Positions 8,005 to 15,005 of a stretch of DNA of 20,307 nt are shown in pieces. The notes under the pieces were generated by a model. That model was not told the DNA's origin. It saw nothing but the letters and a program-made list of their open reading frames with translations, and ran no database searches. Source of the stretch: Coliplasma sp045538555 (lineage in GTDB: Bacteria; Bacillota; Clostridia; Oscillospirales; CAG-382); NCBI GenBank assembly GCA_045538555.1, contig JAZSRP010000010.1:1-20307 (forward strand). The letters are read 5' to 3'. Position 1 is the first letter of the stretch, and every line of letters starts with the position of its first letter. A program made the translations under genes and the position numbers.

Positions 8005-9135
8005 ATGAAAATAGATTTTTTTGCTCACCTTGATTCCTGCATTGATTCAATGTCACATCAACTGTCACAACACGAGCACCCGATCCTTTTGCTGGACGAT
8101 GACAGAATATTGAGGTATCGCAACAAAAGCGCAGATATGCGTACGGTGCCTATTCGTATCGGGACCAGGATAGATAATTTTTTGTCGCAGGAGGATCTGG
8201 CGGCAATAAAAGCACTGAACCCCGGGGAGCTTGCGGATGTTGATCTCAAGCTCCCTTCTGTTTTTGGCACCAGCATGGTGCGCGGAAACGGTTTTTTTGT
8301 GCTGGTGTGCAGTGTGGTTACGGTATCATTACGCAGGCATATAAATGAAATAATGAGCTTGATCCCCGGATACCAGCGTCAAATGTACATATCCGCAGGA
8401 GGGAACGCCTGTTCCGACGGAGAGTCCAACCGCAGCGTTTTGAGGTTTTATGCCCACTTGACGGAGTATCTGAGAATACTGGCGGGCTCTCCCCGAGATC
8501 AAAAAAGACCTTTTTCGGTAACAGCGGTTTCCGAGGGGCTGTTTGACCTGGCAAGAGAGTATCTGGCGCCCGCTTGCTTTACGGTAGGAGTGGGGAAAAT
8601 CAGATACGGCCTTTTTTCAAAAGGTTCCGAGCAGGATTTTGCAATGATACTGTCGGTGATGCTGTCGGTATCTCTGCTTTATGGTGTGGGGACGGGTGTC
8701 AGCGTTTCGGTTGATTGCAACAATGGCAAAATCAGCTTTGAAACGGTTTTTGATAGCTGTTTGGATGCCGAGGATTTGGAAAAGCTGTCGGCGGGAAGGT
8801 TTGAAAACGGTGACTTTTTGAAAGAAAACGGCGAGCTGATGTTTGACGTTTATCTTTTAGGTCTCATTGCAGACTGCAACCTGTGGGATTTTTCGGTAAA
8901 GACCGATCCTGCTGTGTGGGGCAGGGCTGTTTTTCGGCTGGAGCTGTGTGAGCACAAATACGAAACAGAGCCCCTCTTGAGAGACCCCAAACCCGAGTAT
9001 TTGAAAGAGATTTTGCTGAGAGAACTGAGTGTTTTGCAGAGGGAGAACGCATGGATAAAAAATCAGGCGCAAAACGAAAAAATCCGTACTCAAAAGGAAA
9101 TCAACGGTTTCACCGAATCGTTTTTGGAGTGTTGA
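8005..9135 (+). CDS. Unrecognised 376-residue soluble protein, possible PAS-like sensor
   Basis: I cannot name a family. Residues about 24-95 (HPILLLDDDRILRYRNK, then IGTRIDNFLSQEDL) resemble a PAS-type fold with its small-molecule pocket. The middle (about 140-350) alternates helices and strands in a way that recalls a degenerate histidine-kinase-type ATPase region, but no N, G1 or G2 boxes can be recognised. The C-terminus (about 335-370) is a likely coiled coil. No signal peptide or membrane segment is seen. GAGG precedes the ATG. It starts 49 bases after the second kinase and overlaps the next gene by 85 bases, so it is very probably in the same operon. A cytoplasmic regulator or adaptor is a reasonable guess, no more. 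Confidence 0.7.
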   Translation: MKIDFFAHLDSCIDSMSHQLSQHEHPILLLDDDRILRYRNKSADMRTVPIRIGTRIDNFLSQEDLAAIKALNPGELADVDLKLPSVFGTSMVRGNGFFVLVCSVVTVSLRRHINEIMSLIPGYQRQMYISAGGNACSDGESNRSVLRFYAHLTEYLRILAGSPRDQKRPFSVTAVSEGLFDLAREYLAPACFTVGVGKIRYGLFSKGSEQDFAMILSVMLSVSLLYGVGTGVSVSVDCNNGKISFETVFDSCLDAEDLEKLSAGRFENGDFLKENGELMFDVYLLGLIADCNLWDFSVKTDPAVWGRAVFRLELCEHKYETEPLLRDPKPEYLKEILLRELSVLQRENAWIKNQAQNEKIRTQKEINGFTESFLEC

Positions 9136-10280
9136 AATTTCTCTTAAAACCAATTTTTGTGTGGAAATACAAATTTTCTTTTGAATCCATAAAAAAAATC
9201 GACGGACCGTTTTTGGTATTTGCCAATCACAACCTGAACCTTGATCCGGTTCTTGTGGGGATCGCGTCAAAAAGGCAGCTTTATTTTGTGGCAGGTGAGC
9301 ATGTTTTTCGCGCAGGATTTGCCTCAAAACTGCTGCAGTTCTTTCTTGCCCCCATCTCCCGCCCAAAAGGAGCAGGAGCCGTATCCACCGTTCTTTCGGT
9401 CAAGCGTGTTCTTTCTACGGGCGCAGGAGTGTGCATTTTTGTGGAGGGCAACCGCTCCTGGGACGGAGTGACGGGTGAGCATCCCGAGGGAACGGCATAT
9501 CTGGCAAAGAGCTCAAAAGCGCATCTGGTCAACCTGAGGATAAGCGGCGGATACCTCACCAGCCCCCGCTGGTCAAAAAAATCCCGCCGAGGCAGGACGC
9601 ATCTTTCTGTGGCGGGAGTATATTCGCCCCGGCAGCTGGCGGATATGTCTCTTGAGGAGGTAGAATCCGTCATCAAAAACGACCTTTTTGAGGACGCATA
9701 TGCCCGTCAGCGTGAAAAAAAAGAGATATACAAGGGAAAAGATCTTGCGGAGTATATGGAATGCCTCTTTTTTGCCTGCCCAAAATGCAAAAAATGTGGC
9801 AGCATGGAGTCAAAAGGCGACGTGTTTTTCTGCCGTCACTGCGGAGTTGAAATGAAATACGATACAAGCGGTTATCTTCAGGGTCTTGATTTTGAGACCG
9901 TGACAGAATATGCGGAGTGGCAGTGGAAATACGCTTTTGAGCTGATAGAAAAGGGAGATTTTTCTTTTCTTTCCGATCCCGATGCATCGCTGTATGAGGT
10001 TGGTGCGGACCATAGCCAAAAGGAGATCTCGAGAGGCAGTGTGTCCTTTGATCCGGAGTGTCTCAGAGTGGGAGAAATAGAGCTTTTGACCCGTGATATC
10101 AAGGGAATGCAGGTATATTACCGCAACAGCATTGCCCTCACCTGCGGAAAAAAATACTATATGCTGACCTTTGGGTCGCCCAGAGCCAACGCCATCAAGT
10201 ATGAGCGTGCACACGGAATATTTTCAAAACAAAATTTTGGGTTGACAAGCAACGGTGATGCAGTTATAATAAGAACATAA
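9051..10280 (+). CDS. PlsC-type acyltransferase with C-terminal zinc ribbon
   Basis: A 409-residue protein whose N-terminal part is a lysophospholipid/glycerol-3-phosphate acyltransferase (PlsC) domain: NHNLNLD (H60-x4-D65, the catalytic motif), VAGEHVFR (80-87) for motif II, and FVEGNRSWDG (130-139) for motif III. It would transfer acyl groups at the inner face of the membrane. Unusually, after the PlsC domain come a CPKCKKC...CRHC zinc ribbon (C243, C246, C249, C261, C264) and about 140 further residues of unknown fold. Standard PlsC proteins are about 200-260 residues, so this is an extended member. The ATG at 9051 has GAGGGAG close upstream, despite the 85-base overlap with the previous gene. 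The next operon's promoter lies inside its last 40 bases. Acylation of a surface glycolipid or polymer precursor is inference from position. Confidence 0.85.
   Translation: MDKKSGAKRKNPYSKGNQRFHRIVFGVLKFLLKPIFVWKYKFSFESIKKIDGPFLVFANHNLNLDPVLVGIASKRQLYFVAGEHVFRAGFASKLLQFFLAPISRPKGAGAVSTVLSVKRVLSTGAGVCIFVEGNRSWDGVTGEHPEGTAYLAKSSKAHLVNLRISGGYLTSPRWSKKSRRGRTHLSVAGVYSPRQLADMSLEEVESVIKNDLFEDAYARQREKKEIYKGKDLAEYMECLFFACPKCKKCGSMESKGDVFFCRHCGVEMKYDTSGYLQGLDFETVTEYAEWQWKYAFELIEKGDFSFLSDPDASLYEVGADHSQKEISRGSVSFDPECLRVGEIELLTRDIKGMQVYYRNSIALTCGKKYYMLTFGSPRANAIKYERAHGIFSKQNFGLTSNGDAVIIRT
10242..10270 (+). promoter_or_regulatory. Consensus sigma-A promoter for the riboswitch-pfl transcript
   Basis: An exact TTGACA (10242-10247), a 17-base spacer and an exact TATAAT (10265-10270), all within the last codons of the acyltransferase gene. 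Transcription would begin near 10277, just before the ZTP aptamer. Confidence 0.85.
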
Positions 10281-10284
10281 AGTG

Positions 10285-10366
10285 TCCCTCGGATTCTGAC
10301 GGCGTAAAGTGTGGAGATTACCACAGTGAGTCGGGGGAGATATTTGAGCCGACCGTCTGGGCAGTT
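10285..10366 (+). promoter_or_regulatory. ZTP (pfl motif) riboswitch aptamer
   Basis: The leader between the promoter and pflB carries the hallmarks of the ZTP/ZMP riboswitch, first called the pfl motif because it often precedes pfl genes. Seen: a 5' segment with CTGACGG (10296-10302), a GTGG/CCAC hairpin (10311-10314 with 10321-10324), a GTCGG/CCGAC linker stem (10330-10334 with 10349-10353) and the conserved 3' block CCGACCGTCTGGGCAG (10349-10364), which matches the CCGNCUGGGC core. In this class, binding of ZTP or ZMP, which accumulate when 10-formyl-tetrahydrofolate is short, raises expression. The aptamer's 3' block runs straight into the terminator described next. The class assignment is from recognition, without a covariance-model search. 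Confidence 0.85.
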
Positions 10367-10402
10367 TTCGTGGTATCGGAAGCTGCCTTTTTATATTTTT
10401 TG
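10360..10402 (+). terminator. Riboswitch-controlled intrinsic terminator before pflB
   Basis: GGCAGTTTTC (10360-10369) can pair over all ten positions, G-T wobbles included, with GGAAGCTGCC (10378-10387), followed by the T-rich run 10388-10401. The first five bases of the stem belong to the aptamer's CTGGGCAG core. Ligand-stabilised aptamer and terminator are therefore mutually exclusive, the expected ON-switch arrangement. Confidence 0.8.
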
Positions 10403-10425
10403 TGAGCGATTCGGAGGAAAGATCA

Positions 10426-12657
10426 ATGGAAAGAAACGCATACAGAGGATTTGTTGGTACTGCATGGAAGGAAAGCATCAATGTGCGGGATTTTGTGGTG
10501 AGCAACCGCACGCCTTACAAGGGAGACCATTCCTTTTTGAAAGGTGCCACCGCCAGAACAAAAAAGATTCTTGCAAAAGCCGAGGCGCTTTTTGCAGAAG
10601 AGCTCAAAAAAGGCGGTGTGCTGGATATTGACGTGGAGACCGTCAGCTCACTCACCGCTTACAAGCCCGGATACGTTGACAGAGAAAACGAGCTGATCGT
10701 GGGACTTCAGACGGATTCGCCGCTGAAAAGAGGTGTCAACCCCTTTGGCGGTATAAATATGACCCGCAAGGCCTGCAGAGCGTACGGGTATACACTTTCG
10801 GACAAGGTGGAGGAAGAATTTACTTACCGCACCACCCACAACGACGGAGTTTTTCGTGTTTACAGCGATTCTATCAGAGCGTGCCGTCATTGCGGACTTA
10901 TTACAGGGCTTCCGGATGCTTATGGCAGGGGAAGGATTATTGGTGACTATCGTCGTGTGGCGCTGTACGGCGTGGATCGGCTGATAGATGAAAAGAAAAA
11001 AGACAAATCGCTCCTTGCATCAAAGCCCCAAAATGCCGACAGTATTCGACAGCTGGAGGAGCTGTTTCAGCAGATAGCTTTTTTGGGCAAGCTCAAGGAA
11101 ATGGCGATGATGTACGGGATCGATATTTCACTCCCCGCGACCAACGCTCATGAGGCGATTCAATGGACTTATTTTGCATACCTTGCGGCAAACAAGGAGC
11201 AAAACGGAGCCGCAATGAGCTTGGGCAGAGTTTCCACCTTTTTTGATATTTATATTCAGCGTGATATTGATGAAGGAACGCTGGATGAGGAGGGTGCACA
11301 GGAGCTGGTAGACGGCTTTGTGCTGAAGCTGAGGATGATGCGCCACCTCCGCACTCCCGAATACAACGAGCTGTTTGCGGGAGATCCCATGTGGATCACC
11401 GAATCCCTTGGCGGGATGGGTGATGACGGAGAGACGCTGGTGACAAAAAGCAGCTTTCGTATGCTCAACACGCTGTACAACCTTTCTCCTTCTGCAGAGC
11501 CCAATCTCACGGTTTTGTGGTCGAAATCTCTGCCTGAGGGCTGGAAAAGGTTTTGTGCACAGGTGTCTTGTGATACCGATTCCATTCAATACGAGAGCGA
11601 CGACCTGATGCGTCCCATCTACGGCGATGATTATTCCATTGCTTGCTGTGTGTCCGCAATGCGAACCGGAAAGGATATGCAGTTTTTTGGTGCAAGGGCA
11701 AACCTTGCCAAGCTTTTGCTCATGGCTCTCAACGGCGGGCGTGATGAAAAAACCGGAGAGCAGGTGGGACCCGCAGGCACACCCTACGAGGGGGAATATC
11801 TTGAGTATGACGCTGTCGTATCGCTTTTGGACAAATACCGTGAGTGGCTCTGCTTCACCTATGTCACCGCCATGAACATGATTCACTACATGCACGACAA
11901 ATATGCCTACGAAAAGACCCAGATGGCGCTTCACGATACGGACGTTCACCGCTATATGGCATTTGGCGTGGCGGGGCTGTCTGTGGTGGCGGATTCTCTT
12001 TCTGCCATAAAATATGCCCGTGTCAGGGTGATTCGTGACGAGAGCGGTCTTATCAGAGATTTTGAGACAGTGGGCGAGTATCCTGCCTACGGAAACGACG
12101 ACGACAGAGCAGACAGCATCGCGCTGGAGCAGATACACAAATTTATTACCGAGCTTCGAAAAACACCCTGCTACCGCAATGCGGAGCATACACTGTCGGT
12201 TTTGACCATTACCTCAAACGTGGTATACGGCAAAAAAACGGGAGCAACTCCCGATGGCAGACCCGCCGGCGCACCCTTTGCACCCGGAGCAAATCCTATG
12301 CACGGCAGAGAGAAAAACGGTGCTCTTGCGGCACTGAACTCTGTGGCAAAGATTCCGTATTCGGACTGCCGTGACGGTGTTTCGGACACATTTTCCATCA
12401 TTCCGCAGGCATTGGGCAACGATGAGGGTGCAAGGATTTCAAACCTTGTTTCCATTCTTGACGGATATTTTGCACAGGGAGCACAGCATATCAACGTCAA
12501 CGTGCTCAACCGTGAAACGCTTCTTGATGCACAGGCGCATCCCGAAAAATATCCCAACCTGACCGTACGGGTTTCCGGCTATGCAGTCAGCTTTAACAAG
12601 CTGTCAAAGGAACAGCAGGACGAGGTGATCTCCCGCACATTCCACTCCTTTGTGTGA
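10426..12657 (+). CDS. pflB: Pyruvate formate-lyase (formate C-acetyltransferase)
   Basis: A 743-residue cytoplasmic glycyl-radical enzyme converting pyruvate and CoA to acetyl-CoA and formate under anaerobiosis. Key sites: adjacent catalytic cysteines in SIACCVSAMRTGKD (C407-C408) and the C-terminal radical loop RVSGYAVSFNKLSKEQQ (G718), about 25 residues from the end, as in E. coli PflB. The length fits true PFL (about 740-760), and the CC pair separates it from diol dehydratase or choline lyase relatives. I start at ATG 10426 because GGAGG lies 8 bases upstream; a GTG at 10402 lies in the terminator tail. It is followed 9 bases later by pflA. Placement behind a ZTP riboswitch suggests its formate feeds 10-formyl-THF and purine synthesis as well as fermentation. 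Confidence 0.97.
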   Translation: MERNAYRGFVGTAWKESINVRDFVVSNRTPYKGDHSFLKGATARTKKILAKAEALFAEELKKGGVLDIDVETVSSLTAYKPGYVDRENELIVGLQTDSPLKRGVNPFGGINMTRKACRAYGYTLSDKVEEEFTYRTTHNDGVFRVYSDSIRACRHCGLITGLPDAYGRGRIIGDYRRVALYGVDRLIDEKKKDKSLLASKPQNADSIRQLEELFQQIAFLGKLKEMAMMYGIDISLPATNAHEAIQWTYFAYLAANKEQNGAAMSLGRVSTFFDIYIQRDIDEGTLDEEGAQELVDGFVLKLRMMRHLRTPEYNELFAGDPMWITESLGGMGDDGETLVTKSSFRMLNTLYNLSPSAEPNLTVLWSKSLPEGWKRFCAQVSCDTDSIQYESDDLMRPIYGDDYSIACCVSAMRTGKDMQFFGARANLAKLLLMALNGGRDEKTGEQVGPAGTPYEGEYLEYDAVVSLLDKYREWLCFTYVTAMNMIHYMHDKYAYEKTQMALHDTDVHRYMAFGVAGLSVVADSLSAIKYARVRVIRDESGLIRDFETVGEYPAYGNDDDRADSIALEQIHKFITELRKTPCYRNAEHTLSVLTITSNVVYGKKTGATPDGRPAGAPFAPGANPMHGREKNGALAALNSVAKIPYSDCRDGVSDTFSIIPQALGNDEGARISNLVSILDGYFAQGAQHINVNVLNRETLLDAQAHPEKYPNLTVRVSGYAVSFNKLSKEQQDEVISRTFHSFV

Positions 12658-12666
12658 CGGTATGGT

Positions 12667-13368
12667 ATGAAAGGAAAGATTCATTCGTTTCAAAGTCTTG
12701 CCTGCTCTGATGGACCGGGAGTCAGGTTTGGTGTGTTTTTGCAGGGGTGTCCAAATCGATGCGTATATTGCCACAACCCCGACACCCAGCCCTTTTTTGG
12801 CGGTGAGGAGTATGACGTGGAGGATGTGGTGAGCAGAGTGCTGCGCTACCGTCCGTATTTTGGCACAAATGGCGGCGTCACAGTTTCGGGAGGCGAGCCG
12901 TTGTGCCAGAGCGAATTTGTGGCAGAGCTTTTTGAATCCCTAAAAAAACACGGGATAAACACTGCCCTTGACACCTCAGGTGTGGGTGGGAGCAGAGATG
13001 GCAAAAAAAATGTTCTTTTGCACACGGACACAGTTTTGTGTGACATAAAATTTCCTGCAGACGAGGATTGCCGGAGGTACTGCGGTTTTTCGCTTTTTGA
13101 AACGCTGGATTTTTTGAAGCTGGCGGAGGAAACCGGAGTTTCCGTGCTGGTGCGCCATGTGGTGGTGCCCGGACTGACGGACAGTGAGGAATCGATAAAA
13201 AAAATAAAAGAGCTTGTCTGCGGATTTTCAAACGTAACGGGGATCGAGCTGCTTCCTTTTTCCAAGCTTTGTATCACAAAATACAAGGCGCTGGGCATCC
13301 CGTTCCCGCTGGAATCCACTCCCGAGTGTTCCCCCGACACTATACGGCAACTATCAAAGCTGTTGTAA
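12667..13368 (+). CDS. pflA: Pyruvate formate-lyase activating enzyme (radical SAM)
   Basis: A 233-residue radical S-adenosylmethionine enzyme that installs the glycyl radical on PflB. It has the CxxxCxxC cluster motif in GCPNRCVYCHNPDT (C28, C32, C35), an early SDGPGVRF segment typical of PFL activases, and VTVSGGEPL (the GGE SAM-binding motif). The length is close to the usual 240-250. No extra ferredoxin-like cysteine cluster is present, as expected for a PFL activase rather than a diol dehydratase activase. The ATG is 9 bases after the pflB stop with no strong ribosome binding site, so translation is probably coupled. Transcription ends at the terminator at 13371-13408. Confidence 0.96.
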   Translation: MKGKIHSFQSLACSDGPGVRFGVFLQGCPNRCVYCHNPDTQPFFGGEEYDVEDVVSRVLRYRPYFGTNGGVTVSGGEPLCQSEFVAELFESLKKHGINTALDTSGVGGSRDGKKNVLLHTDTVLCDIKFPADEDCRRYCGFSLFETLDFLKLAEETGVSVLVRHVVVPGLTDSEESIKKIKELVCGFSNVTGIELLPFSKLCITKYKALGIPFPLESTPECSPDTIRQLSKLL

Positions 13369-13370
13369 CA

Positions 13371-13408
13371 AAAAAAGATATGCTTTATCAAAAAAGCATA
13401 TCTTTTTT
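13371..13408. terminator. Convergent bidirectional terminator
   Basis: A long AT-rich stem, AAAGATATGCTTT against AAAGCATATCTTT, has A-runs on its left and T-runs on its right, so it has a U-tract in both directions. It lies between pflA (plus) and the GNAT gene (minus), ending both. Confidence 0.85.
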
Positions 13409-13423
13409 ATTTTTTTCACCGTT

Positions 13424-13930
13424 TCACAAAACCTTGACGTACTCCAATTTGTCAGAGACGGTACCGTTTTTTGCAAACCCGTTTTTACGGGTGCGAATGT
13501 TTTGGAACCCCAGCTTTTCCAACAGATGGATCATGGATTTGTTGTTGCTGCTTGTATCAGCATAAACACGAGTGAGGCCCAGCGTGCCCTTGGCATATTT
13601 CAGTGCCATGGAAAGTGCTGCAGTGCCATACCCTTTGTTTTTGTATTCATCGGAGGCAAGGGCAATGCCGATCTCACAGCGTTTCTCGGAAAATACGATA
13701 CGCTTGAATGTGAAAAATCCGATAATCTCATTGTTTTTTGTAAAAATTCCCAACACGGGAAACCACTCTTGTCGGGCAGTGAGCCGTTCAAAAAGCTCGT
13801 CTGCCTCTTCACGCAGGTATACGTAGGGGGCTTCCTCTGCCACGGGATCAGGCTGGTATTTTTTGCAGAGAGCGTGAAACTCTCTGATGTTCATACTGCG
13901 GAGCTCAAGGGTTTTTCCTATAATTTCCAT
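13424..13930 (-). CDS. GNAT family N-acetyltransferase
   Basis: A 168-residue Gcn5-related acetyltransferase. The acetyl-CoA pyrophosphate-binding loop is seen in EYKNKGYGTAALSMAL (residues about 95-110), preceded by the strand EIGIALA. The late NNKSMIHLLEKLGFQ segment is the usual GNAT helix and strand that follows an asparagine. This pattern is closest to the RimJ/RimL-like subgroup that acetylates protein N-termini or small amines; the substrate cannot be told. GGGAG lies 7 bases before the ATG. It sits 27 bases after the small membrane protein gene on the same strand, so the two are probably cotranscribed. Confidence 0.88.
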   Translation of the reverse strand: MEIIGKTLELRSMNIREFHALCKKYQPDPVAEEAPYVYLREEADELFERLTARQEWFPVLGIFTKNNEIIGFFTFKRIVFSEKRCEIGIALASDEYKNKGYGTAALSMALKYAKGTLGLTRVYADTSSNNKSMIHLLEKLGFQNIRTRKNGFAKNGTVSDKLEYVKVL

Positions 13931-13957
13931 GGTGTTTCTCCCTATTTAAAAATATAT

Positions 13958-14239
13958 TTATGGATTGATGATCCCGATAACCAGCATCAGCGCCCAGCAC
14001 CCAAGGCAGATGCAGCTGCAGATGAGCGATACCCGTCTGCGCCTAAAAACTGCCGGGTCTGCGCTGTTTGTTTCCACAAAATAAGCACAAAGGAGGGACA
14101 GCCCCAGCAGCAGGACCATAATGCCATACCTGTCGTCAAAATTCCCCGACATCTTGAGAAACAGCATGGGAATGATGGCGGCGGTGCAGACTATCTGAAA
14201 CAGAAAAAATATTTTTTGCTTTTTGGTCATGGATTTCAT
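13958..14239 (-). CDS. Small integral membrane protein, function unknown
   Basis: A 93-residue protein with three predicted membrane segments (about residues 9-29, 39-56 and 71-91) and a basic RRRR patch at 66-69 before the third, suggesting a cytoplasmic loop there. I do not recognise a family. The ATG at 14239 has GAGG 8 bases upstream. It precedes the GNAT gene and follows the tail fragment of another membrane protein at 14282-14404, so it may be a survivor of a larger operon cut by rearrangement. Confidence 0.65.
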   Translation of the reverse strand: MKSMTKKQKIFFLFQIVCTAAIIPMLFLKMSGNFDDRYGIMVLLLGLSLLCAYFVETNSADPAVFRRRRVSLICSCICLGCWALMLVIGIINP

Positions 14240-14281
14240 ATTTTTTACCTCGCTGCGGCAGGATCTGTATGGATTATTTTT

Positions 14282-14410
14282 TTATTTTTGTTTTTGATTT
14301 GGATTTTTCGGTGAGGTCCATTGCTTTTGCGATATAAAACAGGTTGAGGAGAGTGATGGCAATTCCCGCAGCGGCCACAGCGGGGGAGTCATCCTTGTGT
14401 GACTGTCAGT
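14282..14410 (-). pseudogene. Remnant: C-terminal end of a membrane protein
   Basis: In the minus-strand frame that ends at the TAA of 14282-14284, the translation reads DDSPAVAAAGIAITLLNLFYIAKAMDLTEKS, and then a lysine-rich end. This looks like a final transmembrane helix with a charged cytoplasmic tail. The frame is closed by a stop about 45 codons upstream and has no plausible start, so the 5' part of the gene has been lost or replaced near 14405. A different frame over the same stretch (14282-14515) is low-complexity and not credible. Confidence 0.4.
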
Positions 14411-14453
14411 CAATCCAAGTAGGGCTTTGCCCGTATCAAGGGATGCGTGGGCA

Positions 14454-14585
14454 TCATCCCTTTTTGGGTTCCTTTTGCTCCAAAAGAACAACTGTCTCGA
14501 TGTGCCTTGGGACAACAGCGTGAATAAAAATGCTGTTATCTACACTGTCCACACGACCCTCGGCGTCAGGAATATGCCGTTGACC
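14454..14585 (-). pseudogene. Possible remnant of an RNA methyltransferase C-terminus
   Basis: A 43-codon stretch between stops includes VVPRHIETVVLLEQKEP, which resembles the VDMFPxTxHVETVVLLSR ending typical of TrmA/RumA-family uracil methyltransferases, with a short gap. No start codon or upstream body is present. The intact family member at 15006-16148 has its own complete ending, so this would be a leftover from another copy or a recombination scar. The match is short, so this is tentative. Confidence 0.25.
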
Positions 14586-14591
14586 ACACTA

Positions 14592-14966
14592 TTACTCCTG
14601 CTCATCAAATAGCTCGGTTGAATCTTTTTCTACCCATCCAAATGAATTCTTAAAATCTTTAAAACAGTCTGGGCATACCCAATAGCGCATATCTTTCGTG
14701 CAGTAGAAAACGCATTCCTTATCAGTTGTCGCTTTCTCCCAGCAGAACTCGCAATGTTCATGCCAGAAGTGTTGAATCTTTTCGCCTTCCAGATAATCTT
14801 CTCCCCGCTGCATCTGTTCAACAAACCGATGTCCCTCTGTTGAGATCATTTGATAAAACGCATTTTTCTCATCATATGCTTTCTGCCAAAAATCCGGAAA
14901 TCTGATTTTATAAAAAGTCAAACCCTTTAGGTATTCTTCTTGCCCACTTAATCTCCAGTCATCCAT
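14592..14966 (-). CDS. Hypothetical protein with zinc-ribbon cysteines
   Basis: A 124-residue hydrophilic protein of unknown function. Its C-terminal half has paired cysteines, HCEFC (C72, C75) and VCPDC (C98, C101), with C85 and C89 between them, which suggests a zinc ribbon. The N-terminal half is helical and rich in aromatic residues (WRLSGQEEYLKGLTFYKIRF). I choose the ATG at 14966 because GGAAAGGA lies 8 bases upstream; an ATG at 14984 would add six residues but lacks a binding site. It lies 40 bases downstream of the methyltransferase gene and next to degraded sequence. It resembles small conserved hypothetical proteins I associate with Clostridia, but I cannot give a role. Confidence 0.75.
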   Translation of the reverse strand: MDDWRLSGQEEYLKGLTFYKIRFPDFWQKAYDEKNAFYQMISTEGHRFVEQMQRGEDYLEGEKIQHFWHEHCEFCWEKATTDKECVFYCTKDMRYWVCPDCFKDFKNSFGWVEKDSTELFDEQE

Positions 14967-15005
14967 TTTAATATCCTTTCCCATCAGGTATCAAAACTGT
15001 ACACT

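Noticed and set aside
11128..12189. 353-residue minus-strand frame inside pflB
   Set aside because: Entirely antisense to the catalytic core of pyruvate formate-lyase.
14282..14515. 77-residue minus-strand frame in the scar region
   Set aside because: Low-complexity proline/serine/glutamine sequence; the neighbouring frame gives a believable transmembrane tail instead.
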